Counted from the stretch's first letter, positions 25,180 to 34,972 are shown. The stretch: 64,000 nt of DNA from Solirubrum puertoriconensis (GCF_001483135.1 NZ_LNAL01000006.1:744003-808002), one strand, 5' to 3'. Made by a program: numbers and translations. Notes: a model not told the origin generated them from the letters alone.

Positions 25180-28100
25180 AGTTCTGGGCGATTTACCGTT
25201 TCGAGCTAGCTTACCAGCTCCGCCGCCCTTGGCCTTGGCTGTTCGTGGTGGTGCTGCTCGCGCTCAATTTTCTGATGACCCGCGACGGCTCCGTAGCCGA
25301 GGTACTGTACTCCGAATTTTACCTGAACTCGCCGTTTGCCGTGGCCAAAACCACGGTGTTCGGCAGCTTGGTGTGGCTGGTAATGGCCGCCGCTATTGCC
25401 GGCGACGCCGCTGCGCGCGACGTGCAAACGCGCATGCACCCCTTGCTCTACACCACGCCCATCAGCAAAGCGCAATACCTAGGGGGTAAGTTTTTGGCCG
25501 CGTTGGTGCTCAACGCACTGGTGCTGCTGGCGGTGCAGGCCGGTATTGTACTGGGCGCGTACCTGCCCGGCGTCGATGCTGAGCTGATTGGCCCGTTTCG
25601 GCCGGCGGCTTTCCTGGGGGCGTACGGCATCATTGCTTTGCCCAACGCCTTGGTCGCTACCGCCATTCAGTTTGGGCTGGCTGCGCGCAGCGGCCGCGCT
25701 ATGGCCAGCTACTTCGGCAGCTTTCTGATCGTGTTCATGGGGTTTTTCGTGGCCTCCATGCTGCTGTTCAAACGGAGCCTCGGAACCCTGCTCGACCCCA
25801 TCGGCATTCGCTTCGTGGTGGAGGATATGGCGCATCTCTGGACGCCCGCCGAGAAAAATGGGCGCCTGCTCGCGCTGGAGGGGACACTGCTCACCAACCG
25901 CCTGCTTTGGCTCGGCCTTGCGGTAGTTGTTGGCATGGTTACCTACTTAAGTTTCCGGTTCGCGCACCGTGCCGAAAGCAGTTGGCTGAGTCGGTTCCGG
26001 AAACGCCACAAGTCAGTGAATTCGACCAAGCTGGCCCGCCTCGGCATTGCCGCAAGCACGCCGGTAGTAGTGCCGCCGGTGCGTCAGCAATTTGGCCTGG
26101 CTACGCACGTGCGCCAGCTGCTGGCCGTAGCCTCTGATTCGTTTCGGATGATCGTGACGAGCTGGGCCGGGCTGGCCATGCTGGTTGCACTTCCGCTCCT
26201 TACGGTGCCCGTAGTGCTCGATCAGATGTCGTCGAACGGAGTGCCGCTGGTGCCCACCACGGCGCTGGTGGTTAAGCAACTAACAGCCTCGCTGGCCGAT
26301 GAGCTGAGCCGTTGGGTTGTAGTGCCTTTTCTAATCGTGTTCTTCGCCGGCGAACTGATGTGGCGCGAGAGAGATGCCCGCGTAAACGAAATCACCGACG
26401 CCATGCCCAGCTCCGAGTTGACGTCCTTCCTCGGCAAATACCTAGGACTTGGTGGTGTGCTGCTCGTGTTTATGGCTTTGCTGGCCGCAGCCGGCATGCT
26501 CGCCCAGGCCACCCAGGGCTACCAAAACTTTGAAGTTGCGCTGTACCTGAAAACCATGCTCGGGCTGCAGCTGCCCGAGTACCTGCTCTTCGCCATGCTG
26601 GCCTTGGTGGTGCACGTGGTAGTTGATCAGAAGTACGTCGGGCATTTGGTAGCCATCCTGGTCTTTGTATTCATCACGCTGGCCTCGCTGTTCGGCATCG
26701 AGCACAACCTGCTTATTTACGGGGCCGGGCCGGGGTGGTCGTATAGCGAGATGATCGGTTTCGGCAACTCGCTGGGGCCGTGGGTATGGTTTAAGCTGTA
26801 CTGGGCCGCCTGGGCATTGCTGCTGCTAGTAGCAGCGCGGCTGCTGTGGGCGCGGGGCAAAGAAAACAACCTAGGGCAGCGGCTGCAGGTAGCGCGGCGC
26901 CGGTTTACGCGCGGCACGGCCGTAACGGCCGGTATTGCCGCGGTGCTGGTGCTGGCCCTAGGCGGATTTATCTTCTACAACACCAACGTGCTGAACGTGT
27001 ACAGCACCGCCGCCGAAGGCAAGGCGCGCAGCGCTGAGTACGAGCGGCGCTTTGCCCGGTACGCCAACCGCCCGCAGCCACAGCGCAGCGCCGCCAACCT
27101 GCGCGTGGAGATATACCCCGAGCGGCAAGCAGCCGACATTCGGGGTAGCTACCGCCTCGTCAACCGCAGCGCCGTTGCCATCGATTCCGTTCACGTGGCC
27201 ACTGCGCCGGGCGTCGAAACGGATGCAATTACCTTCGACCGGCCCGCCACCCGCGTGCTGGCCGACAAGAAGCTTCACCAGCAGATTTATGCCCTGCAGA
27301 AACCGTTGCAACCCGGCGATTCGCTGCAACTTAACTTCCGGGTGCAGGTGGCGCCGCGCGGCTTCCGCGAAAATGGCGTGGACGGTTCGGTAGTTACCAA
27401 CGGCACCTATTTCAGCAACAGCTGGCTGCCGACTATCGGCTACCAGGCAAGCCGCGAGCTTACCAATGCCGGCGAGCGGCGGGCACACGGCTTGGCACCG
27501 CGCCCGGTAATTGCCTCGCTCTACAACACGGCGGCCCGCGGCACACACGGCGTAGGTACTGCCTTCGAGGCCGTAGTGGGTACCGCCGCCGACCAAATAG
27601 CCGTGGCGCCAGGGGCGTTGCGCCATACCTGGGCCGAAGGCGGGCGCCGCTACTTCCGCTACGCAACCGATGCCCCAATCAGCGGCGAGTGGGGCTTTTT
27701 CTCAGCTAAGTACGCCTTGCACCAGGAGCAATGGCAAAACCCCGATAAGCCTGGGCAAGTGGTTACCATTCAGCTCTACCACCACCCCAAGCACACGGCG
27801 CACCTAGGGCGCGTGCTGGCAAGTGCTAAGGCTTCGCTGGATTACTACACCAAACAGTTCGGGCCGTACCGCTACAAGCACCTTAGCATTGTGGAGCGGC
27901 CCGGCCTGGGAACGGGCATGCACGCCGATGCCAGCATGATTTCGCACGGCGAAGGATTCACCTTCTGGAACCCCGAAAACACCCCCGGCAGCCACGACCA
28001 CCCGTACGCTATCGTAGCCCACGAAATGGCCCACCAGTGGACGGTGCCCTACGCCGCCGTCGAGGGTGCCCCGGTGATGTCGGAGAGCCTAGCCTGGTAC

Positions 28101-28763
28101 TACGGCCTGAAGCTGGTGGAGCACGCCAAAGGGCCCGAGCACCTGCAGCACCTGCTGGATTACATGCGGCAGCCCTACCCATACCCGGTTATCCGGCGCG
28201 GCGAGCCACTGTTGCGCGGCCTCGACCCGTACATGTCGTACCGCAAAGGGCCCTTTGTGCTGTACGCACTGAGCGAGTACCTAGGGGAGGAGCCGGTGAA
28301 TGCCGCGTTGCGCCGCCTGCTCGAAAAGCATCGGCAAGCCGATGCCCCGCTGGCTACCACGCTCGATTTGTACCGCGAGTTGCGTGCCGTTACGCCCGAT
28401 TCGCTCCGGCCGCTGCTGCACGATTTGTTTGAGGTGAATACTTTTTGGGAGCTGAGAGCCGAGCGCGCCACCGCCAGGCAAACCCTGGCCGGCACTTGGC
28501 AGGTAGCCCTCGAGGTACGCGCCCGCAAAGTGGTGGTGGATAGCGCCGGCACCGAAACCGAAGTACCCCTGAACGATGTGGTGGAAGTTGGCGCCTCCGC
28601 GGCCGGCAACAAGCCGTTGTATCGAGACAAGCACCGCCTGCGCACGGGTCGGCAAACCATCACGTTCACGGTACCTCGCCAGCCCCTTCGCGCCGGCATC
28701 GACCCGAACCACCTGCTGCCCGACCTGAAGCCCGAAGACAACACCGCCGACATCAAGCCATGA
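25176..28763 (+). CDS. ABC-2 type permease fused to M1-family peptidase domain (copy 1)
   Basis: The 1195-residue protein has about twelve membrane helices in two sets (1-260 and 310-600), with conserved GDAAARDVQTRMHPLLYTTP and a second half opening FAGELMWRERDARVNEITDA. A C-terminal extracytoplasmic peptidase domain begins near 630. It carries H949-E-M-A-H953 with E970 in MSESLAWYYG, a slightly short spacing for the M1 HExxH-x18-E pattern, and resembles the M1/gluzincin fold. Such fusions occur in Bacteroidota operons with one ABC ATPase. Export coupled to processing of a peptide is inference. It overlaps both neighbours by four bases. Confidence 0.88.
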   Translation: MKFWAIYRFELAYQLRRPWPWLFVVVLLALNFLMTRDGSVAEVLYSEFYLNSPFAVAKTTVFGSLVWLVMAAAIAGDAAARDVQTRMHPLLYTTPISKAQYLGGKFLAALVLNALVLLAVQAGIVLGAYLPGVDAELIGPFRPAAFLGAYGIIALPNALVATAIQFGLAARSGRAMASYFGSFLIVFMGFFVASMLLFKRSLGTLLDPIGIRFVVEDMAHLWTPAEKNGRLLALEGTLLTNRLLWLGLAVVVGMVTYLSFRFAHRAESSWLSRFRKRHKSVNSTKLARLGIAASTPVVVPPVRQQFGLATHVRQLLAVASDSFRMIVTSWAGLAMLVALPLLTVPVVLDQMSSNGVPLVPTTALVVKQLTASLADELSRWVVVPFLIVFFAGELMWRERDARVNEITDAMPSSELTSFLGKYLGLGGVLLVFMALLAAAGMLAQATQGYQNFEVALYLKTMLGLQLPEYLLFAMLALVVHVVVDQKYVGHLVAILVFVFITLASLFGIEHNLLIYGAGPGWSYSEMIGFGNSLGPWVWFKLYWAAWALLLLVAARLLWARGKENNLGQRLQVARRRFTRGTAVTAGIAAVLVLALGGFIFYNTNVLNVYSTAAEGKARSAEYERRFARYANRPQPQRSAANLRVEIYPERQAADIRGSYRLVNRSAVAIDSVHVATAPGVETDAITFDRPATRVLADKKLHQQIYALQKPLQPGDSLQLNFRVQVAPRGFRENGVDGSVVTNGTYFSNSWLPTIGYQASRELTNAGERRAHGLAPRPVIASLYNTAARGTHGVGTAFEAVVGTAADQIAVAPGALRHTWAEGGRRYFRYATDAPISGEWGFFSAKYALHQEQWQNPDKPGQVVTIQLYHHPKHTAHLGRVLASAKASLDYYTKQFGPYRYKHLSIVERPGLGTGMHADASMISHGEGFTFWNPENTPGSHDHPYAIVAHEMAHQWTVPYAAVEGAPVMSESLAWYYGLKLVEHAKGPEHLQHLLDYMRQPYPYPVIRRGEPLLRGLDPYMSYRKGPFVLYALSEYLGEEPVNAALRRLLEKHRQADAPLATTLDLYRELRAVTPDSLRPLLHDLFEVNTFWELRAERATARQTLAGTWQVALEVRARKVVVDSAGTETEVPLNDVVEVGASAAGNKPLYRDKHRLRTGRQTITFTVPRQPLRAGIDPNHLLPDLKPEDNTADIKP

Positions 28764-31700
28764 AGTTCCGGAGCATCTTTCGCTACGAGTTCCGCTACCA
28801 GCTGGGGCACGTAACTACGTGGCTGTTCTTCGCGGTTCTGCTGCTGTTTCCGTTTCTGCTGACCAAGCTCGGCACTCCTTCCGATGGCACTTACAACAAC
28901 GGACCGACATCCATAGCATTTCTCACCGTATTCAGCAATGTGGTTTGGCTGCTGATGGCCGGGGCCATCAGCGGCGACGCTGCCGCGCGCGACGTGCAAA
29001 CGCGCATGTACCCCTTGCTCTACACCACACCCGTGAGCAAGGTCAAATACTTGGGCGGGCGCTTTCTGGCTGCCTTCGCGCTCAATGCACTGCTGCTGCT
29101 GGTGGTGCAAACCGGCCTGATCCTGGGTTTCTACACGCCCGGTTGGAAACCCCAATTACTCGGCCCGTTTCTGCCCGAAGCCTACCTCACGGCCTACGCC
29201 TTTCTGGCCTTGCCCATTGCCTTGGTGGGCACTTCGGTGCAGTTCTGCCTGGCTGTGCTCAATGGCCGCGGCATGGGCAGCTACGTCGGCAGCGTGCTGC
29301 TGTTCATCACTTCGCATTTCATCGTGATGATTGCCGCCAAAGCCGTAGGCTGGTGGGATTTAACCAAGCTGCTCGACCTCGTAGGGTTTGCCAGCATCGT
29401 GAGCGGCCAGCTTGAAACCTGGACGACCGCAGAAAAGAACACGCGGCTTATTGAGCTGGCGGGTTTGTTCGGCTGGAACCGCATGCTGTGGCTTGGGCTT
29501 ACCGCGGGCGTGCTGGCCTTTACTTACCACCGCTTCGGGTTTGGTAACCCCGCCACTAGCCGCGGTTGGGCGCCCTTCAAACGCCGGGCTGAAGCTACAA
29601 GCGCAACGCCTGCGGTAGCCCCGGCGCTGGTTAGCCACCCAGTTACGGTGCCGCAGGTTAGCCGCACGTTCGGTTTCGCCACCGACGTGCGCCAAACCCT
29701 GGCCGTGGCGTGGTCGTCGTTTGGCAGGGTGGCCCGCAGCCGCATTGGCCTGCCGGTGGTAACGCTTATTGCTCTGGGCTCGGCGCTGGTTGGGTCGGAG
29801 TTTATGGAGCAGAACAGCATTCCGATTTTCCCAACCACCCAGCAGGTTGTTGATTTTCTGACCACACCGCTGGGCAATGTCAAAACGCCCTGGATTGTGC
29901 TGCCGCTGCTCATCATGTACTTCGCCGGCGAGCTGGTGTGGCGCGAGCGGGAGGCCGGCCTCAGCGAAATTGCCGACGCGGCCCCCGTATCGGAGTGGGC
30001 CTTGCTGGTGGGCAAGTTCCTGGGCCTTGGGCTGCTGATTGCCACCTGGATGCTGCTCTTGCTGCTGGGCGGCATGTTGCTGCAGCTCATCCTTGGCTAC
30101 GATAAGTTCGAAGTAGGCTTGTACCTGCAGGCACTGTTCGGGCTGCAACTGCCCGAGTACCTGCTTTTTGCCATGCTGGCCTTGGTGGTGCACGTGGTAG
30201 TCAACCAAAAGTACCTAGGGCACTTGGTGTTGTTGCTCGTGCTGGGCTTTATGGGCTTTGCCGCCAAGCTTGGGGTACACCACCACCTGCTGGTTTTCGG
30301 CGCCGCTCCCGACTGGTGGTACACCGACATCCGTGGCTTCGGCAGCTCCCTCGGTCCGTGGGTGTGGTTTAAGCTGTACTGGGCGGCCTGGGCATTGCTG
30401 CTGCTAGTAGCAGCGCGGCTGCTGTGGGCCCGAGGTAAGGAAAACAACCTAGGCGCTCGAAAGCAACTAGCTCGTAGCCGCTTTACGCCCGCAACCGCCG
30501 CCACAGCCGCGGTAGCAGGCGGGCTGGTGCTAGGCCTAGGTGGGTTTATCTTCTACAACACCAACGTGCTGAACAAGTACATAACCACTGCCGATGCAAG
30601 CAAGCAGCGCGCTGAGTACGAACGGCTTTATGCGCGGTACGCCGATGCGCTGCAGCCGCAAGTGGCTGGTGCCAAGCTGCGCGTGGAGCTGTACCCCGAG
30701 CGGCAGGAGGTAACGATACAGGGTACCTACCGCCTTGTCAACCGCAGCGCCGTTGCCATCGATTCCGTTCACGTGGCCACCGCCCTAGGTGCCGAAACCA
30801 ATGCCGTTTCGTTTGGGCGCGCAGCTGCCCAGGTGCTGGCCGATGACCAACACGGCCACCGCATTTACATCCTGCGGCAGCCGCTGCAACCCGGCGACTC
30901 GTTGCAGCTCAGCTTTCAGGTGCAGAAAAAAACCAAAGGTTTCAGCAACAACGGCAGCACAGCCTTAGTGGAGGCCAACGGTACCTATTTAATGAGCCAG
31001 GATGTGCTGCCCGCCATTGGGTATCAGCCCCTACGCGAATTGCGCGAGGCAAGCGCCCGCAAGCAATACGGGCTCAGCCAGCGCCCCGAAATTTCATCGC
31101 TCTATGATGTAGCCGCCCGCCAGAAATCAACGCGCGGCGATTGGATGGCTTTTGACGCCGTTGTGGGCACCGCTGCCGAGCAGGTGGCCGTGGCGCCCGG
31201 TAAGCTGCGCCGAAGCTGGCGCGAAGGCGGGCGCCGTTACTTTCATTTCGTTACCGATGCGCCCATCCAGAATCAAGCGGCCTTCTTCTCGGCCAACTAC
31301 GCGGTGCGCAACGCGCAGTGGCACAACCCCAAGCAGGCCAACAGCAAGCCCGTCGTCATCAGCCTTTACTACTACGCGGGGCACGCGGCCAACGTGGAGC
31401 GTATGCTGCGCAGCGTGCAAGCCTCGCTGGATTACTACACCGAGCAGTTCGGCGCCTACCCGTACGGCCACCTCACCATCATCGAGAGGGCCGGCACCGA
31501 GGGCGAGCTGAACGCCGAGGCCAGCACCATCGACTACGGCGAGCAGTTTGCCCTGATGAACCCCGACGACAGCCCGCGCGGCTTCGATTTGCCGTACTAC
31601 GTGCTGGCCCACGAGGTAGCGCACCAGTTTGGCATGGGCTTCGCAAGCGTAGAAGGCGCGCCCTTCCTGGCCGAAGGCCTGGCGGTGTACTCGGGCATGC

Positions 31701-32407
31701 AGGTGCTCGAAAAAAACTACGGCTACGGCCACTTGCGCCGTTACCTAAGCTTTTTGCGCCAGTCCTACGAGGTGCCACGCTCCCGCGCGATGGTGCCCTT
31801 GCTGCGGGCCAACAATGCCTTTATGGGCTACCGCAAAGGCCCGTTGGCGCTGTACGCGCTCAGCAAATACATCGGGCAGGAGAAGGTAAACACCGCGCTG
31901 CGGCAACTGAAACTGAAGCATAGCCCCAAAGTGCCGCCGCTGGCTACCACGCTCGATTTGTACCGCGAGCTGCGCGCCGTTACGCCCGATTCGCTCCACT
32001 ACCTGCTGCACGACCTGTTCGAGGCCAACACCTACTGGGAGCTGCAAACCAAGCAAGCCACGGCCCGGCAAACCAAAGCCGGCAATTGGCAAGTGAGCCT
32101 CGAGGTGCAGGCCCATAAAGTAGTAATCGACAGCACTGGCGCCCGGCACGCGCAGCCCATGAACGACTGGATAGAAATTGGGGTAATTGCCCCACGCGAG
32201 AAGAACGAAGACTATGGCAAGCCGCTGTACTTGCAAAAGCACCGCATCCGCTCGGGGCAACAAACCATCAGCGTAACCGTGCCCCGCAAACCCGCCCGCG
32301 CCGGCCTCGACCCATACCTGTTGCTGGTTGATTTGGATGGGGACAATAATGTGAAGGATGTGCAGACTGCGGCAGCCATGGCAACCGCTAAAGCAACCCA
32401 ACGATAA
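28760..32407 (+). CDS. ABC-2 type permease fused to M1-family peptidase domain (copy 2)
   Basis: This 1215-residue protein is a full-length paralogue of the preceding gene with the same layout: two membrane halves (GDAAARDVQTRMYPLLYTTP; FAGELVWREREAGLSEIADA) and a peptidase domain with H951-E-V-A-H955 and E in LAEGLAVYSGMQ. Several DNA blocks are identical to copy 1, including two of 44 bases. With the ATPase it probably forms a heterodimeric transporter in which both subunits carry an extracytoplasmic peptidase. A 20-bp terminator ends the operon. Confidence 0.88.
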   Translation: MKFRSIFRYEFRYQLGHVTTWLFFAVLLLFPFLLTKLGTPSDGTYNNGPTSIAFLTVFSNVVWLLMAGAISGDAAARDVQTRMYPLLYTTPVSKVKYLGGRFLAAFALNALLLLVVQTGLILGFYTPGWKPQLLGPFLPEAYLTAYAFLALPIALVGTSVQFCLAVLNGRGMGSYVGSVLLFITSHFIVMIAAKAVGWWDLTKLLDLVGFASIVSGQLETWTTAEKNTRLIELAGLFGWNRMLWLGLTAGVLAFTYHRFGFGNPATSRGWAPFKRRAEATSATPAVAPALVSHPVTVPQVSRTFGFATDVRQTLAVAWSSFGRVARSRIGLPVVTLIALGSALVGSEFMEQNSIPIFPTTQQVVDFLTTPLGNVKTPWIVLPLLIMYFAGELVWREREAGLSEIADAAPVSEWALLVGKFLGLGLLIATWMLLLLLGGMLLQLILGYDKFEVGLYLQALFGLQLPEYLLFAMLALVVHVVVNQKYLGHLVLLLVLGFMGFAAKLGVHHHLLVFGAAPDWWYTDIRGFGSSLGPWVWFKLYWAAWALLLLVAARLLWARGKENNLGARKQLARSRFTPATAATAAVAGGLVLGLGGFIFYNTNVLNKYITTADASKQRAEYERLYARYADALQPQVAGAKLRVELYPERQEVTIQGTYRLVNRSAVAIDSVHVATALGAETNAVSFGRAAAQVLADDQHGHRIYILRQPLQPGDSLQLSFQVQKKTKGFSNNGSTALVEANGTYLMSQDVLPAIGYQPLRELREASARKQYGLSQRPEISSLYDVAARQKSTRGDWMAFDAVVGTAAEQVAVAPGKLRRSWREGGRRYFHFVTDAPIQNQAAFFSANYAVRNAQWHNPKQANSKPVVISLYYYAGHAANVERMLRSVQASLDYYTEQFGAYPYGHLTIIERAGTEGELNAEASTIDYGEQFALMNPDDSPRGFDLPYYVLAHEVAHQFGMGFASVEGAPFLAEGLAVYSGMQVLEKNYGYGHLRRYLSFLRQSYEVPRSRAMVPLLRANNAFMGYRKGPLALYALSKYIGQEKVNTALRQLKLKHSPKVPPLATTLDLYRELRAVTPDSLHYLLHDLFEANTYWELQTKQATARQTKAGNWQVSLEVQAHKVVIDSTGARHAQPMNDWIEIGVIAPREKNEDYGKPLYLQKHRIRSGQQTISVTVPRKPARAGLDPYLLLVDLDGDNNVKDVQTAAAMATAKATQR

Positions 32408-32417
32408 CGGAGCATTG

Positions 32418-32462
32418 TCAACAAAAAAGCCCGGCAAGGGTTACTTGCCGGGCTTTTTTGTT
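32418..32462 (+). terminator. Strong terminator of ABC operon
   Basis: CAACAAAAAAGCCCGGCAAG pairs perfectly over 20 bp with the arm at 32443-32462, loop GGTTA; T6 lies within the descending arm. It follows the stop of the second permease by 10 bases. Confidence 0.93.
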
Positions 32463-32515
32463 GCCTTCGGGACACTGGGTTTAAGCAGTCAGTTAATACA
32501 ACTGTAGTCTTTGGT

Positions 32516-32606
32516 CGTCATGCTGAGCTTGTCGAAGCATCTCTACCGCTTCGTTGAATAGTCTCTGACGAAGCGGTAGAGATGCTTCGACAAGCTCAGC
32601 ATGACG
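32516..32606. repeat. Large inverted repeat, REP/MITE-like element
   Basis: Two perfect 39-base arms (32516-32554 and 32568-32606; first bases CGTCATGCTGAGCTTGTCGA) enclose a 13-base spacer. From memory, sequences with the GCTGAGCTTGTCGAAGCATC core are abundant in intergenic spaces of Hymenobacter and related genomes, which fits a non-autonomous repeated palindrome. It lies between two convergent transcription units, 54 bases after the ABC operon terminator. Confidence 0.75.
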
Positions 32607-32634
32607 GTGTTTTGGGTATGCGTACTTAAAGCAC

Positions 32635-33285
32635 CTAGGCTTTCTTCTTCCACTTAATGGTGCATCCAATGGCTTTCGTCGAAGTAGTCTGCACGGGCTT
32701 ACCGGCCATCAGCTGCGTCATGGCCGATTCTACGTAGCGCTCCGTGGCGGCGGTGCCGTCCTCGGTGTTGTTGTCGATGGCGCCGATGTACGCCACCTTA
32801 AAGTCCTGGCCCGAGCGCTGCAGCACGTACACGTGCGGCGTGCGGGTGGCGCCAAAAGTACGGGCCACGCTCTGGGTTTCGTCGAACAGGTACGGGAAGG
32901 CGTACTTCTTCTCGGTGGCGCGTTCCTGCATTTTCTCAAACGAGTCGCCGGGGGCAATTTGCGGATCGTTGGGGTTGATGGCAACTACCGGGTAGCCCTG
33001 CGAGGCATACTTTTGGTGCAGGGCCATAATGCGCGATTCGTAGGCCTGGGCGTAGGGGCAGGTGTTGCACGTAAACACCACAATGTAGCCCTTGGCGCCG
33101 GCGTTGCTGCTCAACGAAACGGTTTTGCCATCCACGTTCTTCAGCTTGAAATCCATGGCTTTGTCGCCCACCTTGTAACCTTCGTCGGGGCTGGGGCCTG
33201 GGCCGGGGGTGCGCATGTAGCTGCTAAAGCCGACTATCAGGGCCAGCACTAGCAGCAGGGGCAGGAGGTACGCTGCTTTCTTCAT
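32635..33285 (-). CDS. Thioredoxin-fold redoxin, membrane anchored
   Basis: The ATG of MKKAAYLLPLLLVLALIVGF gives 216 residues with an N-terminal signal-anchor. The rest is an AhpC/TSA-like thioredoxin fold: KVGDKAMDFKLKNVDGKTVS, GYIVVFTCNTCPYAQAYESR (the C-N-T-C pair), YPVVAINPNDPQIAPGDSFE and RTFGATRTPHVYVLQR (cis-Pro region). This is the redoxin type common in Bacteroidota that faces the periplasm; substrates are unknown. The end is unusually basic (GCTIKWKKKA). A second thioredoxin-like gene lies 40 bases upstream and is probably co-transcribed. Confidence 0.88.
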   Translation of the reverse strand: MKKAAYLLPLLLVLALIVGFSSYMRTPGPGPSPDEGYKVGDKAMDFKLKNVDGKTVSLSSNAGAKGYIVVFTCNTCPYAQAYESRIMALHQKYASQGYPVVAINPNDPQIAPGDSFEKMQERATEKKYAFPYLFDETQSVARTFGATRTPHVYVLQRSGQDFKVAYIGAIDNNTEDGTAATERYVESAMTQLMAGKPVQTTSTKAIGCTIKWKKKA

Positions 33286-33325
33286 GGGTTGTTTGGGTTG
33301 TGAGAGGTGAACAACAAAGACGGAC

Positions 33326-33817
33326 CTAGGGCCGCACAAACGGGCGGAGGGCCTGCGTCAGTTCGGCTTCGGTAAGCGGCTGCTCGAACGACGTGCGCAG
33401 CTTGCGCCGGTTGTTGATGAGCAGCGTAAACGGCAACGCACCCGACCACTTCGGGTCTACTTTATCAATGTAAGCATTAGCGTCGGTTTCGTTGAGCAGC
33501 CACACGGTGGAGGCCAGGCGTTGCTGCTTCACGAAGGGTTTTACCTTTTGCTCAAGCTTCGACGGAAAGTCGAGGCTCACGAGCAGCACCCGCACTTTTT
33601 GGTTGGCGTAGCGTGCCCGTACCTTCTCGAAGTGCGGCAGCTCCTCGATGCAGGGTTTGCACCACGTAGCCCAGAAGTTGATAACGTAAGTAGTATCGGT
33701 GGGCCGGGCCAGCACCCGCTGCAGCGCGGGCAGCTTCACCACCGAAACCTTTTGGGCCCAGGCCGGAGCGGCACCTAGGCACAAAAGCATTAAAACCAAA
33801 ATGCGCAAGTGTTTCAT
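33326..33817 (-). CDS. TlpA-like thiol-disulfide protein
   Basis: The ATG of MKHLRILVLMLLCLGAAPAW gives 163 residues with a signal peptide (cleavage near AWAQK). The thioredoxin domain has TTYVINFWATWCKPCIEELP (redox pair W-C-K-P-C), VRVLLVSLDFPSKLEQKVKP and the cis-Pro segment WSGALPFTLLINNRRK. It probably works in the periplasm as a disulfide reductase. Gene order suggests co-expression with the redoxin downstream at 32635-33285, and the two may act in series. Confidence 0.9.
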   Translation of the reverse strand: MKHLRILVLMLLCLGAAPAWAQKVSVVKLPALQRVLARPTDTTYVINFWATWCKPCIEELPHFEKVRARYANQKVRVLLVSLDFPSKLEQKVKPFVKQQRLASTVWLLNETDANAYIDKVDPKWSGALPFTLLINNRRKLRTSFEQPLTEAELTQALRPFVRP

Positions 33818-33999
33818 GGGCAAGATCCTAGGTGGCGGCAGGAGTTAGGGCAACGAACAAGACACCGCACCGACGAAAGCGTTGCGCGGATGCGGGTATG
33901 CATATCCTTTCGCAATAATATTAATGCATTAGTTGCCTACACAGGCCACTTAGTCACGGCCCTGCAAACCGATGCGCGCACCTAGGGCGTATAGCTGAG

Positions 34000-34021
34000 G
34001 CGGGTCCTAGGGTGGACCCGC
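34000..34021. promoter_or_regulatory. Short hairpin upstream of esterase gene
   Basis: GCGGGTCC / GGACCCGC form an 8-bp stem with a 6-base loop (TAGGGT), ending 18 bases before the esterase start codon. It could be an operator or a leader hairpin that limits translation. Confidence 0.35.
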
Positions 34022-34039
34022 TGCTTTCAGGTTGTATTT

Positions 34040-34960
34040 ATGCGTGTAGTTCGTTGGTTGAAGATGCTGGTTGCGCTAACCGGCACCCTGTGGTTGCTGG
34101 TAGCGAACAATGAGGCCCTGGCCCGGCCCAGCCGCCGCACCGCCGACGTGGCCTACGTAGCCACCAACGCGCCCGATTACGATGCGGAGCGGCACCGGCT
34201 GGATGTGTACGCCCCACGCCGCAAGGCCTTGGGCGGGCATCCGGTGGTGGTATTTATTCATGGCGGCAACTGGAACAGCGGCCGCAAAGAGATATACCGC
34301 TTCGTGGGGCGGCGCTTGGCCAAGCAGGGTGTTGTGGCGGTGGTTATTAACTACCGTTTGGCGCCGCAGGTGCAAGTGCCTGCCATGGCCAACGACTGCG
34401 CCCGCGCCGTGCGCTGGACGCGGCAGCACATTGGGGAGTTCGGCGGCGACCCTGGGCGCATTTACCTAATGGGCCACTCGGCCGGGGGCGGACTGGCCGC
34501 CCTGCTCGCTACCAATGATGCGCTGTTTGCCCAGCTCGGCCTGCCGCAAAACCCCGTGCGCGGCGTCATCCTGAACGACCCCGCCGGGCTAAACATGTAC
34601 GCGTATCTACAGAAAAAGCAGTACCCCGACGATTCGCAATACATGGTGGCCTTCGGAACTGCACCCGCGTGTTGGCGGCAGGTGTCGCCGTACTACTACC
34701 TCACGCCCAAAAGCCCGCCATTTCTCGTCTTCGTCGGCGGCGAAACCTATGGCTCCATTGCCAGCAGCAGCGAGGAGTTTCGGCAACGGCTAACGGAGCT
34801 GGGTCACCAACCAGGCTTTACCGTGATGAAGGGCAAAAAGCACGTGCCCATGGTGCTGCAGCTGTATTGGAAAAACAACCTCATTTACCGGCAACTGCTG
34901 CCTTTTGTAGGCGCTAAGCCGCAGCCCGAGCACCTAGGCACTGCCCAAGGTCAACCCTAG
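34040..34960 (+). CDS. Alpha/beta hydrolase (esterase/lipase, HSL-like)
   Basis: The 306-residue protein has an N-terminal signal peptide or anchor (MRVVRWLKMLVALTGTLWLL). The hydrolase domain follows, with the oxyanion motif VVVFIHGGNWNSG, the nucleophile elbow YLMGHSAGGGLAA, and a C-terminal His in KGKKHVPMVL. DVYAPRRK upstream of the oxyanion motif is typical of the carboxylesterase/BD-FAE group. It should hydrolyse small or acyl esters in the periplasm. It is convergent with the aminopeptidase gene, only 12 bases away. Confidence 0.88.
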   Translation: MRVVRWLKMLVALTGTLWLLVANNEALARPSRRTADVAYVATNAPDYDAERHRLDVYAPRRKALGGHPVVVFIHGGNWNSGRKEIYRFVGRRLAKQGVVAVVINYRLAPQVQVPAMANDCARAVRWTRQHIGEFGGDPGRIYLMGHSAGGGLAALLATNDALFAQLGLPQNPVRGVILNDPAGLNMYAYLQKKQYPDDSQYMVAFGTAPACWRQVSPYYYLTPKSPPFLVFVGGETYGSIASSSEEFRQRLTELGHQPGFTVMKGKKHVPMVLQLYWKNNLIYRQLLPFVGAKPQPEHLGTAQGQP

Positions 34961-34972
34961 GCGCTCGATGCA

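Noticed and set aside
28175-29155. 326-codon minus-strand frame across the junction of the two permease-peptidase genes
   Set aside because: It spans the ATGA overlap of two well-supported genes on the other strand and has no recognisable domain.
32516-32606. Palindrome considered as the ABC operon terminator
   Set aside because: A better terminator with T-tract lies at 32418-32462; this element has no T-tract and resembles dispersed repeats.
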